This document shows positions 36,797 through 43,765 of a stretch of 56,306 nucleotides of DNA, piece after piece. The notes under the pieces were generated by a model. It searched no databases and had not been told where the DNA came from. It was given only the letters and a program-made list of their open reading frames with translations. This stretch comes from JBBITI01 sp037440885. Its GTDB lineage: Bacteria; Chloroflexota; Dehalococcoidia; Dehalococcoidales; UBA2162. Position 1 is the first letter of the stretch. Every line of letters begins with the position of its first letter. A program made the translations under genes and the position numbers. The stretch covers positions 1-56,306 of the forward strand of contig JBBITI010000019.1 in assembly GCA_037440885.1 (NCBI GenBank), given 5' to 3'.

Positions 36797-36958
36797 ATGA
36801 AAATCGATCCGGTTTGTAAAATGGAAGTAAACGAAAAAAATCCTCCCGCCACATCAGAATATAAAGGCAAGAAGTATTACTTCTGTGCCGTGGGCTGTAA
36901 ACGGGCTTTCGACAAAGCGCCGGAGAAATATATCGGCAGTATCGAACCTAAAAAATAA
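36797..36958 (+). CDS. YHS domain small metal-binding protein
   Basis: This 53-residue protein has a single YHS domain: DPVCKMEVNE near the start, KGKKYYFCAVGCKRAFDKAPEKYI in the middle, with three Cys (7, 30 and 34). YHS domains are common near copper ATPases (also in CopA N-termini of other bacteria), where they probably sense or hand over a metal. GAGGTAAAGG precedes the ATG, 18 bases after copA, so they share a transcript. It could act as a metallochaperone for copA in place of CopZ; this is inference. Confidence 0.88.
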   Translation: MKIDPVCKMEVNEKNPPATSEYKGKKYYFCAVGCKRAFDKAPEKYIGSIEPKK

Positions 36959-36959
36959 A

Positions 36960-37022
36960 CTGGCCGCCGGATGGTTGTGTTATAGATAAAACGTTTGTTA
37001 CTTTAACACCACCGGCAGCCAG
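36960..37022. repeat. Large imperfect inverted repeat between convergent genes
   Basis: CTGGCCGCCGGATGGTTGTG (left arm) and the complement of CACCACCGGCAGCCAG (right arm) pair over about 20 positions with two or three mismatches, around a loop of about 25 bases. It lies between the rightward copA-YHS unit and the leftward redoxin gene, where a bidirectional terminator would be expected, but there is no T-run. A degenerate palindromic element is an alternative. Confidence 0.45.
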
Positions 37023-37078
37023 AATTACCAGTGCTCTACTGGCTTAAGGTTAGAAAAAAAACGGATATCGATTCTCTT

Positions 37079-37324
37079 TCAGGCTAATAACTCATCCAGT
37101 TTCGCTTGATTGAATCCCACGACCACCTTGTCGTCCACAAGGATCACCGGGACCCCCATCTGACCCGATTTCTGGACCAACTCCCGTGCTTTCTCCCGGT
37201 CCCTGGTTACATCGTACTCGGTAAATGCGATCCCTTTTCGCGAAAGATACTCTTTCGCGCGATGGCACCACGGTCAACTATTAGTGGAATAAACAACTAC
37301 CTTTTTTTGCGCGGCTTGGGACAT
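37079..37324 (-). CDS. Glutaredoxin/NrdH-like redoxin, selenoprotein (UGA = Sec17)
   Basis: Leftward from the ATG at 37324 (GGAGG 6 bases upstream) the frame reads MSQAAQKKVVVYSTNS, then TGA at 37276-37274, then PWCHRAKEYLSRKG. With UGA read as selenocysteine the protein is 81 residues ending in TGA at 37079. The active site then reads U-P-W-C, where ordinary glutaredoxins have C-P-W-C or C-x-x-C. The rest of the fold fits: FTEYDVTRDREKAREL, the cis-Pro motif GQMGVPVILVDD, and GFNQAKLDELL. A perfect 8-bp hairpin begins 14 bases after the UGA. It would be a thiol redoxin acting on a reductase or peroxidase partner. Automatic annotation would miss it or call it a pseudogene. The opposite view, a nonsense mutation, is less likely because U replaces exactly the redox Cys. 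Confidence 0.85.
37239..37259 (-). promoter_or_regulatory. Candidate bacterial SECIS hairpin
   Basis: In mRNA sense the arms CGCGAAAG and CUUUCGCG (8 bp, perfect) enclose the loop AGUAU. The stem starts 14 bases after the UGA of the redoxin gene, a spacing close to that of E. coli SECIS elements, and the loop contains a G as SelB sites usually do. It lies within coding sequence, as bacterial SECIS elements do. Confidence 0.7.
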
Positions 37325-37456
37325 ACTTACCTCCAAAAGATATTCTGATTAAATTTTAGCAGAAATAGAAGAGCACTGTTGCCGAGACACTGCCAGCCCA
37401 CTGTAAAAATCGCTTCAACCTCTTGTAAATTTTTTCACAATAATGGACAATATTAC

Positions 37457-37485
37457 TTGACAGTTCTCTATTGAAAGACTAGTAT
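37457..37485 (+). promoter_or_regulatory. Sigma-70-type promoter upstream of pilT
   Basis: TTGACA (37457-37462) and TAGTAT (37480-37485) are separated by exactly 17 bases, an excellent match to the consensus. It lies 119 bases before the pilT ATG, and the inverted repeat at 37506-37526 falls between promoter and gene, in the region near the transcription start. Confidence 0.6.
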
Positions 37486-37505
37486 TTGCACAATTCATGA
37501 CATGT

Positions 37506-37526
37506 ATTTGACATGACCTGTCAAAT
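37506..37526. repeat. Perfect inverted repeat, candidate operator of pilT
   Basis: ATTTGACA and TGTCAAAT (8-base arms) with a 5-base spacer lie just downstream of the pilT promoter. A related half (ATGACATGT) lies at 37496-37504. The position and dyad fit an operator for a repressor; a second -35 (TTGACA inside it) has no -10. Confidence 0.45.
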
Positions 37527-37603
37527 ATCGGGATTTCTTATTAAAATTAAAAGAAATAATGATTTATTAATTTACCGCGAATAACTAATTATAGTGAGGA
37601 TAA

Positions 37604-38665
37604 ATGAACATATTCACTCTCCTGGAAGAAGCAAAAGCGCGGAATGCATCGGATTTACATCTTTCAATAAATGCCCGTCCCCTGTTGCGCATAAATGGCA
37701 CTCTTGAGCCCGTGAATGATTTTCCCCTTTTAAATAAACAGGACATGGCAGAAGCTTTTGCCCAGATTGCCACCACTGAAGAACGCGCCCAATTCAATAA
37801 GGAACTTGAACTCGATTTCGGCTATACATTACCCGACGGCACGCGGTTAAGGTGCAGCGCAGCGCAACAACGTGGGGCGTTAAGCCTGGCAATCCGCCTT
37901 CTACCTCCCCGCATACCGACAATTGATGAACTCGAATTACCCCAAATCTGTAAAGATATTGTGATGAAATTACGCGGACTAATCGTAATATCCGGCCCTA
38001 CCGGCAGCGGAAAAACCACGACCATGGCCGCCATGGTACATCACCTGAACAAAGTAGCTACCCGGCATATCTTTTCGATCGAGGATCCCATCGAATATTT
38101 CCAACCGAATATCGACTCGGTCATCACCCAGCGGGAACTGGGACGGGACACGATGTCATTCCCCCAGGCTTTAAAACATGTCCTACGCCATGATCCGGAT
38201 GTGATTCTGGTTGGCGAAATGCGCGATACCGAAACTGCCGCAGCGGCTTTATCCGTGGCTGAAACCGGCCATCTTATCCTGACCACAAGCCATGCCCCGT
38301 ATGCCCCTCAAGCCATCGAAAGGATTATCGATCTCTTCCCACCGTCGGAACGTTACCTGGCTCAATCCCGGCTCGCTTCTTTGCTCGTTGCCGTCCTGTC
38401 CCAGACTCTGGTTCCACGTGCCGATGGTTCCGGTCGTATTGCGGCGGTCGAAATTCTACTAGGAAATACCGCCGTTCGCAGTTTAATACGTGACGGCAAG
38501 ATTTACCAGCTCAGTAATGCCATGCGCACTTATCATAATCACGGCATGATAACACTGGATGAAGCCCTGGTGAATCTGTATACCAGGCGTATCATCGATG
38601 GCAAAACATTATTCGCATATTGCGCCGACACTGACGAGGTGGAAAAACTTCTCAGTAATCGTTAG
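37604..38665 (+). CDS. PilT-like twitching/retraction ATPase
   Basis: This 353-residue PilT-family ATPase is hexameric and normally disassembles type IV pili. Start MNIFTLLEEAKARNASDLHLS is the usual N-terminal PAS-like part. Walker A GPTGSGKTTT is near residue 131, the Asp box reads IFSIEDPIEYF, Walker B is DPDVILVGEMRDTETA, and the His box is TGHLILTTSHAPYAPQAIERIIDLFP near residue 222. PilT normally has ATLHTNSA at this site, so the Leu and the TNSA part are changed while the His is kept. A TGAGGATAA site precedes the ATG. No other pilus gene is near, and a terminator follows, so it is monocistronic. A retraction or other pilus role at a distant locus is inferred. Confidence 0.9.
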   Translation: MNIFTLLEEAKARNASDLHLSINARPLLRINGTLEPVNDFPLLNKQDMAEAFAQIATTEERAQFNKELELDFGYTLPDGTRLRCSAAQQRGALSLAIRLLPPRIPTIDELELPQICKDIVMKLRGLIVISGPTGSGKTTTMAAMVHHLNKVATRHIFSIEDPIEYFQPNIDSVITQRELGRDTMSFPQALKHVLRHDPDVILVGEMRDTETAAAALSVAETGHLILTTSHAPYAPQAIERIIDLFPPSERYLAQSRLASLLVAVLSQTLVPRADGSGRIAAVEILLGNTAVRSLIRDGKIYQLSNAMRTYHNHGMITLDEALVNLYTRRIIDGKTLFAYCADTDEVEKLLSNR

Positions 38666-38789
38666 TTTTCTGTATATGACGGACCTCTCAAACGCGTCTT
38701 CGTCTCGTATTAGTTACTAGATTGTTGTTGTTGTCTACAACATAATATCTGTTATTCTAACGACCTACTACTATATCAAAAGACAAAAC

Positions 38790-38818
38790 GAAAAGTCTCC
38801 AGATATTGGAGACTTTTC
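38790..38818 (+). terminator. Rho-independent-like terminator after pilT
   Basis: A perfect 12-bp stem (GAAAAGTCTCCA with TGGAGACTTTTC) encloses the loop GATAT. The A-rich left and T-rich right arms let it act in both directions, ending pilT and the convergent small membrane gene. It lies 125 bases after the pilT stop. Confidence 0.75.
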
Positions 38819-38873
38819 AATATATCAACACCGGACAATACCGGTTAGATCACTCGTTTTTATGAATTATCGG

Positions 38874-39059
38874 TCATCCTAAGAGAACAACGGCGGCATA
38901 TACCGCAAAAACGATAATCGCCAACAACGCTACAGAGATACAGGTCCATACTAATTTCATTCGGCCGATTTTATATCCCAGATAGTCACCCAGAATAATA
39001 GCGGCGATAGCGGCTACAATGATTACCACATATCGGATCGCACTCTGCAACTCATCCAT
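38874..39059 (-). CDS. Small two-helix membrane protein
   Basis: This 61-residue protein has two transmembrane helices, YVVIIVAAIAAIILGDYLGYKIG and VWTCISVALLAIIVFAVYAAVVLL, joined by a short basic turn (GRMKL). No further domain is visible and no family is recognised. An AAGGAGGAG site lies 6 bases before the ATG, which makes translation likely. It lies downstream of the wHTH-like gene and ftsZ in the same direction, 40 bases after the former. Confidence 0.7.
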   Translation of the reverse strand: MDELQSAIRYVVIIVAAIAAIILGDYLGYKIGRMKLVWTCISVALLAIIVFAVYAAVVLLG

Positions 39060-39099
39060 AGTTTCTCCTCCTTGCAGACCATATCACCCCCGGTTACTT

Positions 39100-39450
39100 T
39101 TACAAATCGACCGGCTTTATTTGTTTAAGTATTGAATGCCATTCGTAACAGTCTAACTTACCGAGTTGTTGCGCCCAACTGAAGGCGCTGTCATTCGAGT
39201 TCAAAGAGTATAGTTTAATCCCATTTTCTGTTTCAATGGTAACCATACGGTTTTCAGTTAAATACTTCAAACCGCGTTCCACAAATACACCCTGGTTTCG
39301 TAATCCATGAATAACAGCAGCGCGACTAAACCGGGTATACGGGTGTTTGCTGAAATACCTTAACAGTTCCAGCAGACTGCATCTATCGTCGTTATAATCT
39401 GCAAGACACTTGGACAACTGGTCTTCAATTACAGCAACGGAGGTGAACAT
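39100..39450 (-). CDS. Putative winged-helix protein downstream of ftsZ
   Basis: This 116-residue protein looks like a winged helix: RCSLLELLRYFSKHPYTRFSRAAVIHGLRNQGVFVERGLKYLTENRMVTIE has the helix-turn-helix-strand spacing of small transcriptional regulators, with the wing GIKLYSLNSND. No ligand domain is present. GGGGAGG lies 6 bases before the ATG. It follows ftsZ at 94 bases, separated by a strong hairpin, and precedes the small membrane gene. A role in regulation of neighbouring genes is a guess; a non-DNA-binding protein remains possible. Confidence 0.65.
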   Translation of the reverse strand: MFTSVAVIEDQLSKCLADYNDDRCSLLELLRYFSKHPYTRFSRAAVIHGLRNQGVFVERGLKYLTENRMVTIETENGIKLYSLNSNDSAFSWAQQLGKLDCYEWHSILKQIKPVDL

Positions 39451-39498
39451 TCATGACCTCCCCGGTTTAATATCGATAATATGGCGAATCCAGGGCCA

Positions 39499-39527
39499 GG
39501 GAGCGGCAGTATCTCTCTGCCGCTCCC
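39499..39527 (-). other. GC-rich hairpin downstream of ftsZ
   Basis: An 11-bp perfect stem (GGGAGCGGCAG with CTGCCGCTCCC) with a 7-base loop lies 17 bases after the ftsZ stop in leftward reading. There is no T-run, so it may be a partial terminator, a 3' stabiliser, or a processing site between ftsZ and the wHTH-like gene. Confidence 0.55.
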
Positions 39528-39544
39528 CTCCACTCACGGGGCAA

Positions 39545-40645
39545 TTAGCGAGTGGTGTACGTCCCGGTACGAGGCCGGGAAGTATAACTCTGCCGCTGTC
39601 TTAAAAACGACGGTACTTCGAATTCTTCTTCGGTCTTTATGGACCGTAAGGTTTTGGTTATTTCTTTTTCGCGAGCGGAGCCTGCAAATGCCTCCCTGGT
39701 GGTGAAACCGGTCGCCACTAATGTCAACCGGATCTCGTTACCCATATTAGGATCAAGGACAACACCAAAGATGACATTAGCATCAGGATCGACGGCCTGG
39801 CGGATAATTTCCGCCGCAGCGTTAACTTCGAAGAGGCTGAGACCCGGCCCGCCGGCAATGTTGAACAAGACACCTTTCGCCCCTTCCATAGAAACATCAA
39901 GCAATGGGCTTGCCAGGGCGGTCTTGGCAGCGTCTACAGCCCGGTTCTGTCCGGAGCCACGGCCGATCGACATCCAGGCCGGACCGGCATCTTTCATAAT
40001 TGCCCGGATATCGGCGAAGTCGAGATTAATCAGACCGGGAACGGTGACTACTTCAGCGATCGCCTGAACGCCATGGTATAACACTTCGTCTGCCATCTTG
40101 AAAGCACCATCGACACCGGTTTTCTGATCGCAAAGATTAAGTAGCCGGTCGTTCGGAATGATGACCAGGGTGTCAACCTTGTCCATCAATTCCTGGATAC
40201 CTTCCTCGGCGGTCCGCATCCGGTAGTTGCCTTCAAAACCAAATGGTTTGGTGACGATGGCGATAGTAAGAGCTCCACTCTGTTTCGATATTTCGGCGAC
40301 CATAGGAGCGGAACCGGTTCCGGTACCGCCACCCATACCGGCAGTAATGAAAGTCATATCGGAACCCGACATCACTTGTTTGATTTCATCCCGGCTTTCT
40401 TCGGCGGCTTTACGACCCATGAGACGATCGCCCCCGGCACCCAAACCGCGAGTAATTCTCTCACCGAGTTGAATTCGGATCGCGGCCTCAGTAATTGCCA
40501 ACGCCTGGGCATCAGTGTTCATCGATACAAATTCGACGCCACGGATTTGTTCACGAACCATGCGGGTAATTGCATTACACCCGGCACCACCAAGACCAAC
40601 AACTTTTATCTTTGCCCCACTGGGGACATAACTTGTTTTAGCCAT
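39545..40645 (-). CDS. ftsZ: Cell division protein FtsZ
   Basis: FtsZ is the tubulin-like GTPase that forms the division ring. This 366-residue protein has KIKVVGLGGAGCNAI at the start, the tubulin signature GGGTGTGSAP at residues 105-114, PFGFEGNYRMRTAEEGI, and NDRLLNL. The T7 loop with the catalytic Asp is NLDFADIRAIMKDAG. The C-terminal conserved peptide that binds FtsA is seen as EVPSFLRQRQ, followed by a short tail. The C-terminal linker is very short. GGAGG precedes the ATG. It is transcribed with ftsA, 32 bases upstream. A conventional full-length gene. Confidence 0.97.
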   Translation of the reverse strand: MAKTSYVPSGAKIKVVGLGGAGCNAITRMVREQIRGVEFVSMNTDAQALAITEAAIRIQLGERITRGLGAGGDRLMGRKAAEESRDEIKQVMSGSDMTFITAGMGGGTGTGSAPMVAEISKQSGALTIAIVTKPFGFEGNYRMRTAEEGIQELMDKVDTLVIIPNDRLLNLCDQKTGVDGAFKMADEVLYHGVQAIAEVVTVPGLINLDFADIRAIMKDAGPAWMSIGRGSGQNRAVDAAKTALASPLLDVSMEGAKGVLFNIAGGPGLSLFEVNAAAEIIRQAVDPDANVIFGVVLDPNMGNEIRLTLVATGFTTREAFAGSAREKEITKTLRSIKTEEEFEVPSFLRQRQSYTSRPRTGTYTTR

Positions 40646-40677
40646 TAATTTCCTCCTTCTTTATTTCCTTTTCAAAT

Positions 40678-41883
40678 TTAGCGGAAGATGCGGAATATCT
40701 GCGATAATGCCTGTCTGATGCCGCTCTGAGGCACCCAGGTATGTACATTCTGGTTCCTCATCTTCCAGAGAAGCAAACCAACACTGGTGGCATAAGCCGG
40801 ATCACGCAACTGGTCAGATACCCCAAAGAGGCTTACCGGTTCACCAACCCGTACCGGCACCCGAGCGATTTCCTGGGCCAGTTCGGCAATACCGGGCAGA
40901 TTGGAAGAACCACCGGTTAGAACGAGTCCGGCGGGAATGAATTTTGAATAGTCGGTGCGTGGTAATTCCATCATGATTAACCGGACTAATTCTTCCACGC
41001 GTATACGGATAATTTCAGACAGATCACGATATGAAACTGCATGACCATCTTCGGTAAGAGTCCGGTCGGTGTCGATGGCAGTATCTGCATTCAATCCAAC
41101 ATTACCATACTTCTTTTTCATTGATTCAGCTAACTCCGGAGAAAGACCAAGACCGACCGAGATATCACGGGTGATAAGATGCCCGGCTACCGGTAGCACC
41201 GAAGTATGGCAAATCGTATCGTCTTTCAATACTGCAATGTCTGTGGTACCACCGCCGATGTCGGCGATCATGACCCCATCGATTCTTTCCTCTTCGCTGA
41301 GAACTGCTTCGGCACTGGCAAGGGGTTCCATAACGAGATCATCAATCTCGATCCCCAGACCGCGAATACATTTGGTTAAATTTTGCACTGAGGTTACCGC
41401 GGCAGTGATAATATGAGCTTCAACATCCAGTCGGAATCCATGCATACCGACCGGATTCTTGACTCCTTCCTGACCATCGACGACATACTGGCGCGGAATA
41501 ATATGCAGGACTTTGTGATCGGAAGGTACTTTAACAGTTCGGGCGACCTGCAAGACTCTCTTCAAGTCTGAAGGCCGGACTAGCTGATCACCACGAGTGA
41601 TCGCAATAACACCGTGGTTATTAACCGAAGAAATGTGGCGACCGGTGACACCGACGTAAGCTGATTCAACTTTACATCCAGCAGTGCTTTCCGCCTTGCG
41701 CACCGATTCTCGAATAGCTTCTTTTGCATCATTTACATTTACTACCAGGCCCTTCTGCAGACCCTGGGAGGGACCGATGCCAACACCGAGGATGCGAAGA
41801 GTACCTTCGGTATCAACATCTCCTAAGATAGTACATACTTTGGTTGTGCCGACATCAATGGCAGCAACCTTGGTTCTTTTCAT
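40678..41883 (-). CDS. ftsA: Cell division protein FtsA
   Basis: FtsA is the actin-like protein that tethers FtsZ to the membrane. At 401 residues it is normal. AAIDVGTTKVCTILGDV is the phosphate-1 motif, VNNHGVIAITRGD belongs to the 1C domain, VMIADIGGGTTDIAV is phosphate-2, LVLTGGSSNLPGIAELA is the adenosine motif, and the C-terminal amphipathic helix (IRQALSQIFRIFR) is the membrane target. AAGGAGG lies 4 bases before the ATG. It sits between a 70-residue gene and ftsZ with 32-base to 41-base gaps. No ftsQ or murein genes are around, fitting a lineage with reduced wall synthesis. Confidence 0.96.
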   Translation of the reverse strand: MKRTKVAAIDVGTTKVCTILGDVDTEGTLRILGVGIGPSQGLQKGLVVNVNDAKEAIRESVRKAESTAGCKVESAYVGVTGRHISSVNNHGVIAITRGDQLVRPSDLKRVLQVARTVKVPSDHKVLHIIPRQYVVDGQEGVKNPVGMHGFRLDVEAHIITAAVTSVQNLTKCIRGLGIEIDDLVMEPLASAEAVLSEEERIDGVMIADIGGGTTDIAVLKDDTICHTSVLPVAGHLITRDISVGLGLSPELAESMKKKYGNVGLNADTAIDTDRTLTEDGHAVSYRDLSEIIRIRVEELVRLIMMELPRTDYSKFIPAGLVLTGGSSNLPGIAELAQEIARVPVRVGEPVSLFGVSDQLRDPAYATSVGLLLWKMRNQNVHTWVPQSGIRQALSQIFRIFR

Positions 41884-41924
41884 TTTTCCTCCTTATTCTA
41901 ATATAGAGTTCGGTCGCAAATAGC

Positions 41925-42137
41925 CTAACCCCGCATTTCGCGATAGCGGACATTCCATTTGCTGCAAAGAAGATTAATGTAGTTCTTTACTTCTGGACTA
42001 GGAGCCCGGTAGAGTTCAGCCAGGAAGCCGTGCAGTAACTCTCCGCCGGTCATACCGGCAGCGGCCTCCTCAGGACCAGGCAGGTTGACATACACCATCT
42101 CTGTCATCAATTTCTGGTACTCAATTGATTGCCCCAT
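41925..42137 (-). CDS. Small unknown protein leading the ftsA-ftsZ operon
   Basis: This 70-residue soluble protein begins MGQSIEYQKLMTEMVYVNLPGPEEAAA. It has no recognised domain; it is mostly helical with a central Gly-Met-Thr-Gly-Gly break and one Cys. AAGGAGG lies 10 bases before the ATG, which supports translation, and the ftsA start is 41 bases beyond its stop. Position makes it a candidate division accessory factor, but no family is known to me. Confidence 0.65.
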   Translation of the reverse strand: MGQSIEYQKLMTEMVYVNLPGPEEAAAGMTGGELLHGFLAELYRAPSPEVKNYINLLCSKWNVRYREMRG

Positions 42138-42289
42138 GATTAAGATTCCTCCTTATTTAAAAATAAATTTCTCCCATGCTACCCGTTACGAAAACCATGT
42201 GCCAAAAACTGTCCTTTACTATTCCGATATCCTCCATTACCATTCCAAAAAAATATCTTTCATTACCAATAATTTTTCGTCATTACTTG

Positions 42290-42318
42290 TTGAATTAGTC
42301 GACTTATTACTATATAAT
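42290..42318 (+). promoter_or_regulatory. Sigma-70-type promoter of the DUF5343 gene
   Basis: TTGAAT (42290-42295) and TATAAT (42313-42318) are separated by exactly 17 bases, 28 bases before the start codon. This is the best consensus promoter in the window. Confidence 0.7.
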
Positions 42319-42346
42319 TACCAAAACTTATCCGAGGGGCAGAACC

Positions 42347-43078
42347 TTGGTTGCAGAACGCGGAAGAAAGCGGTTGCCACCCTATATCTCATATCGAGCG
42401 TTCCATAATTTTGTTGAGCGTCTTCAGCAGCAATTACCAGCTCGTATTGACCGTAGTTATTGGGGTGAGATGTTGTCCGGGAGTACCGGTACCCAACTGA
42501 TGGCCGCCTTACGTTTTCTCGAGTTGATCGATGAAAACGGTCGACCTACTGCACTAATGAAACCACTGGTTAATTCAAGAGGGGAACAAAGAAAGGCAGT
42601 CCTTCGAGAGATTGCATCGAAAAGTTTCGATTTCGTCTTTGGTGGAGATCTCGATCCTCAAAACGCCACCTATTCCCAATTTGAAGAGATTTTCAATGAT
42701 AAATTTCAACTAACGGGACAATTAAGCCGGAAATGTTTACGCTTTTTTATCGAACTCAGTAATGATGCCGAGATTACTTTGTCCCCGTTCATTACCAAAC
42801 GTTTTCGTTCCAGTTACACAACTACCGGTTCCAAAGTCATTACCAAAAAATTGCCCGGAGGAACCAGGGTCGTTACCAAAAGTACAAATGTAAAAACGAA
42901 TCGTAAACTGCCGGTTCCACAAGTTGATGAAGAGTCAACATTAATCAGTACATTTGATAAAATGTTACTCACAAAATTTCCGAGTTTTGATCCCGTGTGG
43001 CCAGACGACGTGAAGGCTAAATGGTTCACAGCGTTCGAGGATTTGTTGAAACGGTTCCCGTCCCAAAACAGCAAATAG
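42347..43078 (+). CDS. DUF5343 domain protein
   Basis: This 243-residue protein has DUF5343 at its N-terminus: LPPYISYRAFHNFVERLQ, then PARIDRSYWGEMLSGSTGTQLMAALRFLELIDENGRPTA with the SGS-GTQL motif and VLREIASKSFDFVFGGDLD. The C-terminal third is a flexible Ser/Thr/Lys-rich linker (SYTTTGSKVITKKLPGG) and a final helix. The domain looks like a pair of winged helices but no activity is established. A TTG start is used, with GAGGGG upstream. It has its own strong promoter and a perfect terminator, so it is expressed alone. It might act on DNA or in stress or phage response; that is not shown. Confidence 0.8.
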   Translation: MVAERGRKRLPPYISYRAFHNFVERLQQQLPARIDRSYWGEMLSGSTGTQLMAALRFLELIDENGRPTALMKPLVNSRGEQRKAVLREIASKSFDFVFGGDLDPQNATYSQFEEIFNDKFQLTGQLSRKCLRFFIELSNDAEITLSPFITKRFRSSYTTTGSKVITKKLPGGTRVVTKSTNVKTNRKLPVPQVDEESTLISTFDKMLLTKFPSFDPVWPDDVKAKWFTAFEDLLKRFPSQNSK

Positions 43079-43087
43079 CCTGCATAT

Positions 43088-43127
43088 AAAAAAGGGCGGA
43101 CTCATTTAAATGAGTCCGCCCTTTTTT
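43088..43127 (+). terminator. Perfect palindromic terminator after the DUF5343 gene
   Basis: A continuous 40-base palindrome: AAAAAAGGGCGGACTCATTT is followed by its exact complement and a run of T. It is symmetrical, so it can end transcripts from both the DUF5343 gene and the convergent zinc-ribbon gene. The fully perfect 20-bp arms are unusual. Confidence 0.85.
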
Positions 43128-43155
43128 TGTCTTATTACCTTATCGTACGTTTATT

Positions 43156-43455
43156 CTAGCCCGGTTTAACGGACCGGTAGCAGTCACTACAATATACCGG
43201 TCTTCCCTGTCGGGGCTCAAAAGGAACTTCGGTTTCTTTACCACACTGAGCACATACCGCGGCAAACAACTGGCGCTTTTGTCTCGGCCCGGCAGAAGCA
43301 TCACCACGTGCTGCTTTTCTTGCCTCCCGGCATGAAGCACAGCGTTTGGGTTCGTTGGTATACCCTTTGGAAGCGTAAAACTCCTGTTCCTGAGCACTGA
43401 AAGTAAAGGTAATACCGCAATCGGCGCATTGGATCGACTTGTCCTGGTAAGCCAT
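43156..43455 (-). CDS. Two-motif zinc-ribbon protein (zf-trcl type)
   Basis: This 99-residue protein has an N-terminal zinc ribbon (SIQCADCGITFTFSAQEQEFYASKG, with KRCASCREARKAAR) typical of the zf-trcl family, and a second CxxC pair set (CAQCGKETEVPF, CSDCYRSVKPG). The ATG at 43455 has GGAGG 5 bases upstream; an earlier in-frame ATG is less likely. The Lys/Arg between the domains suggests nucleic-acid binding. The role is unknown. It lies 11 bases after a short gene on the same strand and converges on the DUF5343 gene. Confidence 0.82.
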   Translation of the reverse strand: MAYQDKSIQCADCGITFTFSAQEQEFYASKGYTNEPKRCASCREARKAARGDASAGPRQKRQLFAAVCAQCGKETEVPFEPRQGRPVYCSDCYRSVKPG

Positions 43456-43466
43456 GGACGACCTCC

Positions 43467-43712
43467 TCATTTCATTTGTGGGCTTGAGTCAGGATCATCC
43501 AACGCTTGTGTAGATGTAAAATATTGCAACAAGTATGTGATAACCTGAACTATAACCACTAAGTCGTTATTATACACATCCAGGACAATCCCCGCAAGAC
43601 TGACTAACTGTCCGACTGGCTCTAGATGCTTAGATAGTAATCCTTCGCAGCGACTACAAAGATTGCCATCTGGTTCCAAACCTTGACTTTGATATGGTTT
43701 GTCCGAAGACAT
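43467..43712 (-). CDS. Hypothetical 81-residue protein upstream of the zinc-ribbon gene
   Basis: The frame opens MSSDKPYQSQGLEPDGNLCS and contains one CSRC pair and a hydrophobic stretch (VVIVQVITYLLQYF). Its stop lies 11 bases before the zinc-ribbon ATG and contributes to its ribosome site, which suits an operon. The ribosome site of its own is weak and no family is recognised. It may be a real small gene or the untranslated leader. Confidence 0.4.
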   Translation of the reverse strand: MSSDKPYQSQGLEPDGNLCSRCEGLLSKHLEPVGQLVSLAGIVLDVYNNDLVVIVQVITYLLQYFTSTQALDDPDSSPQMK

Positions 43713-43765
43713 CCAGTCCTGATAATATATTCCTGCAGACTAATTTAAGAGGAGTTACGAAACTG

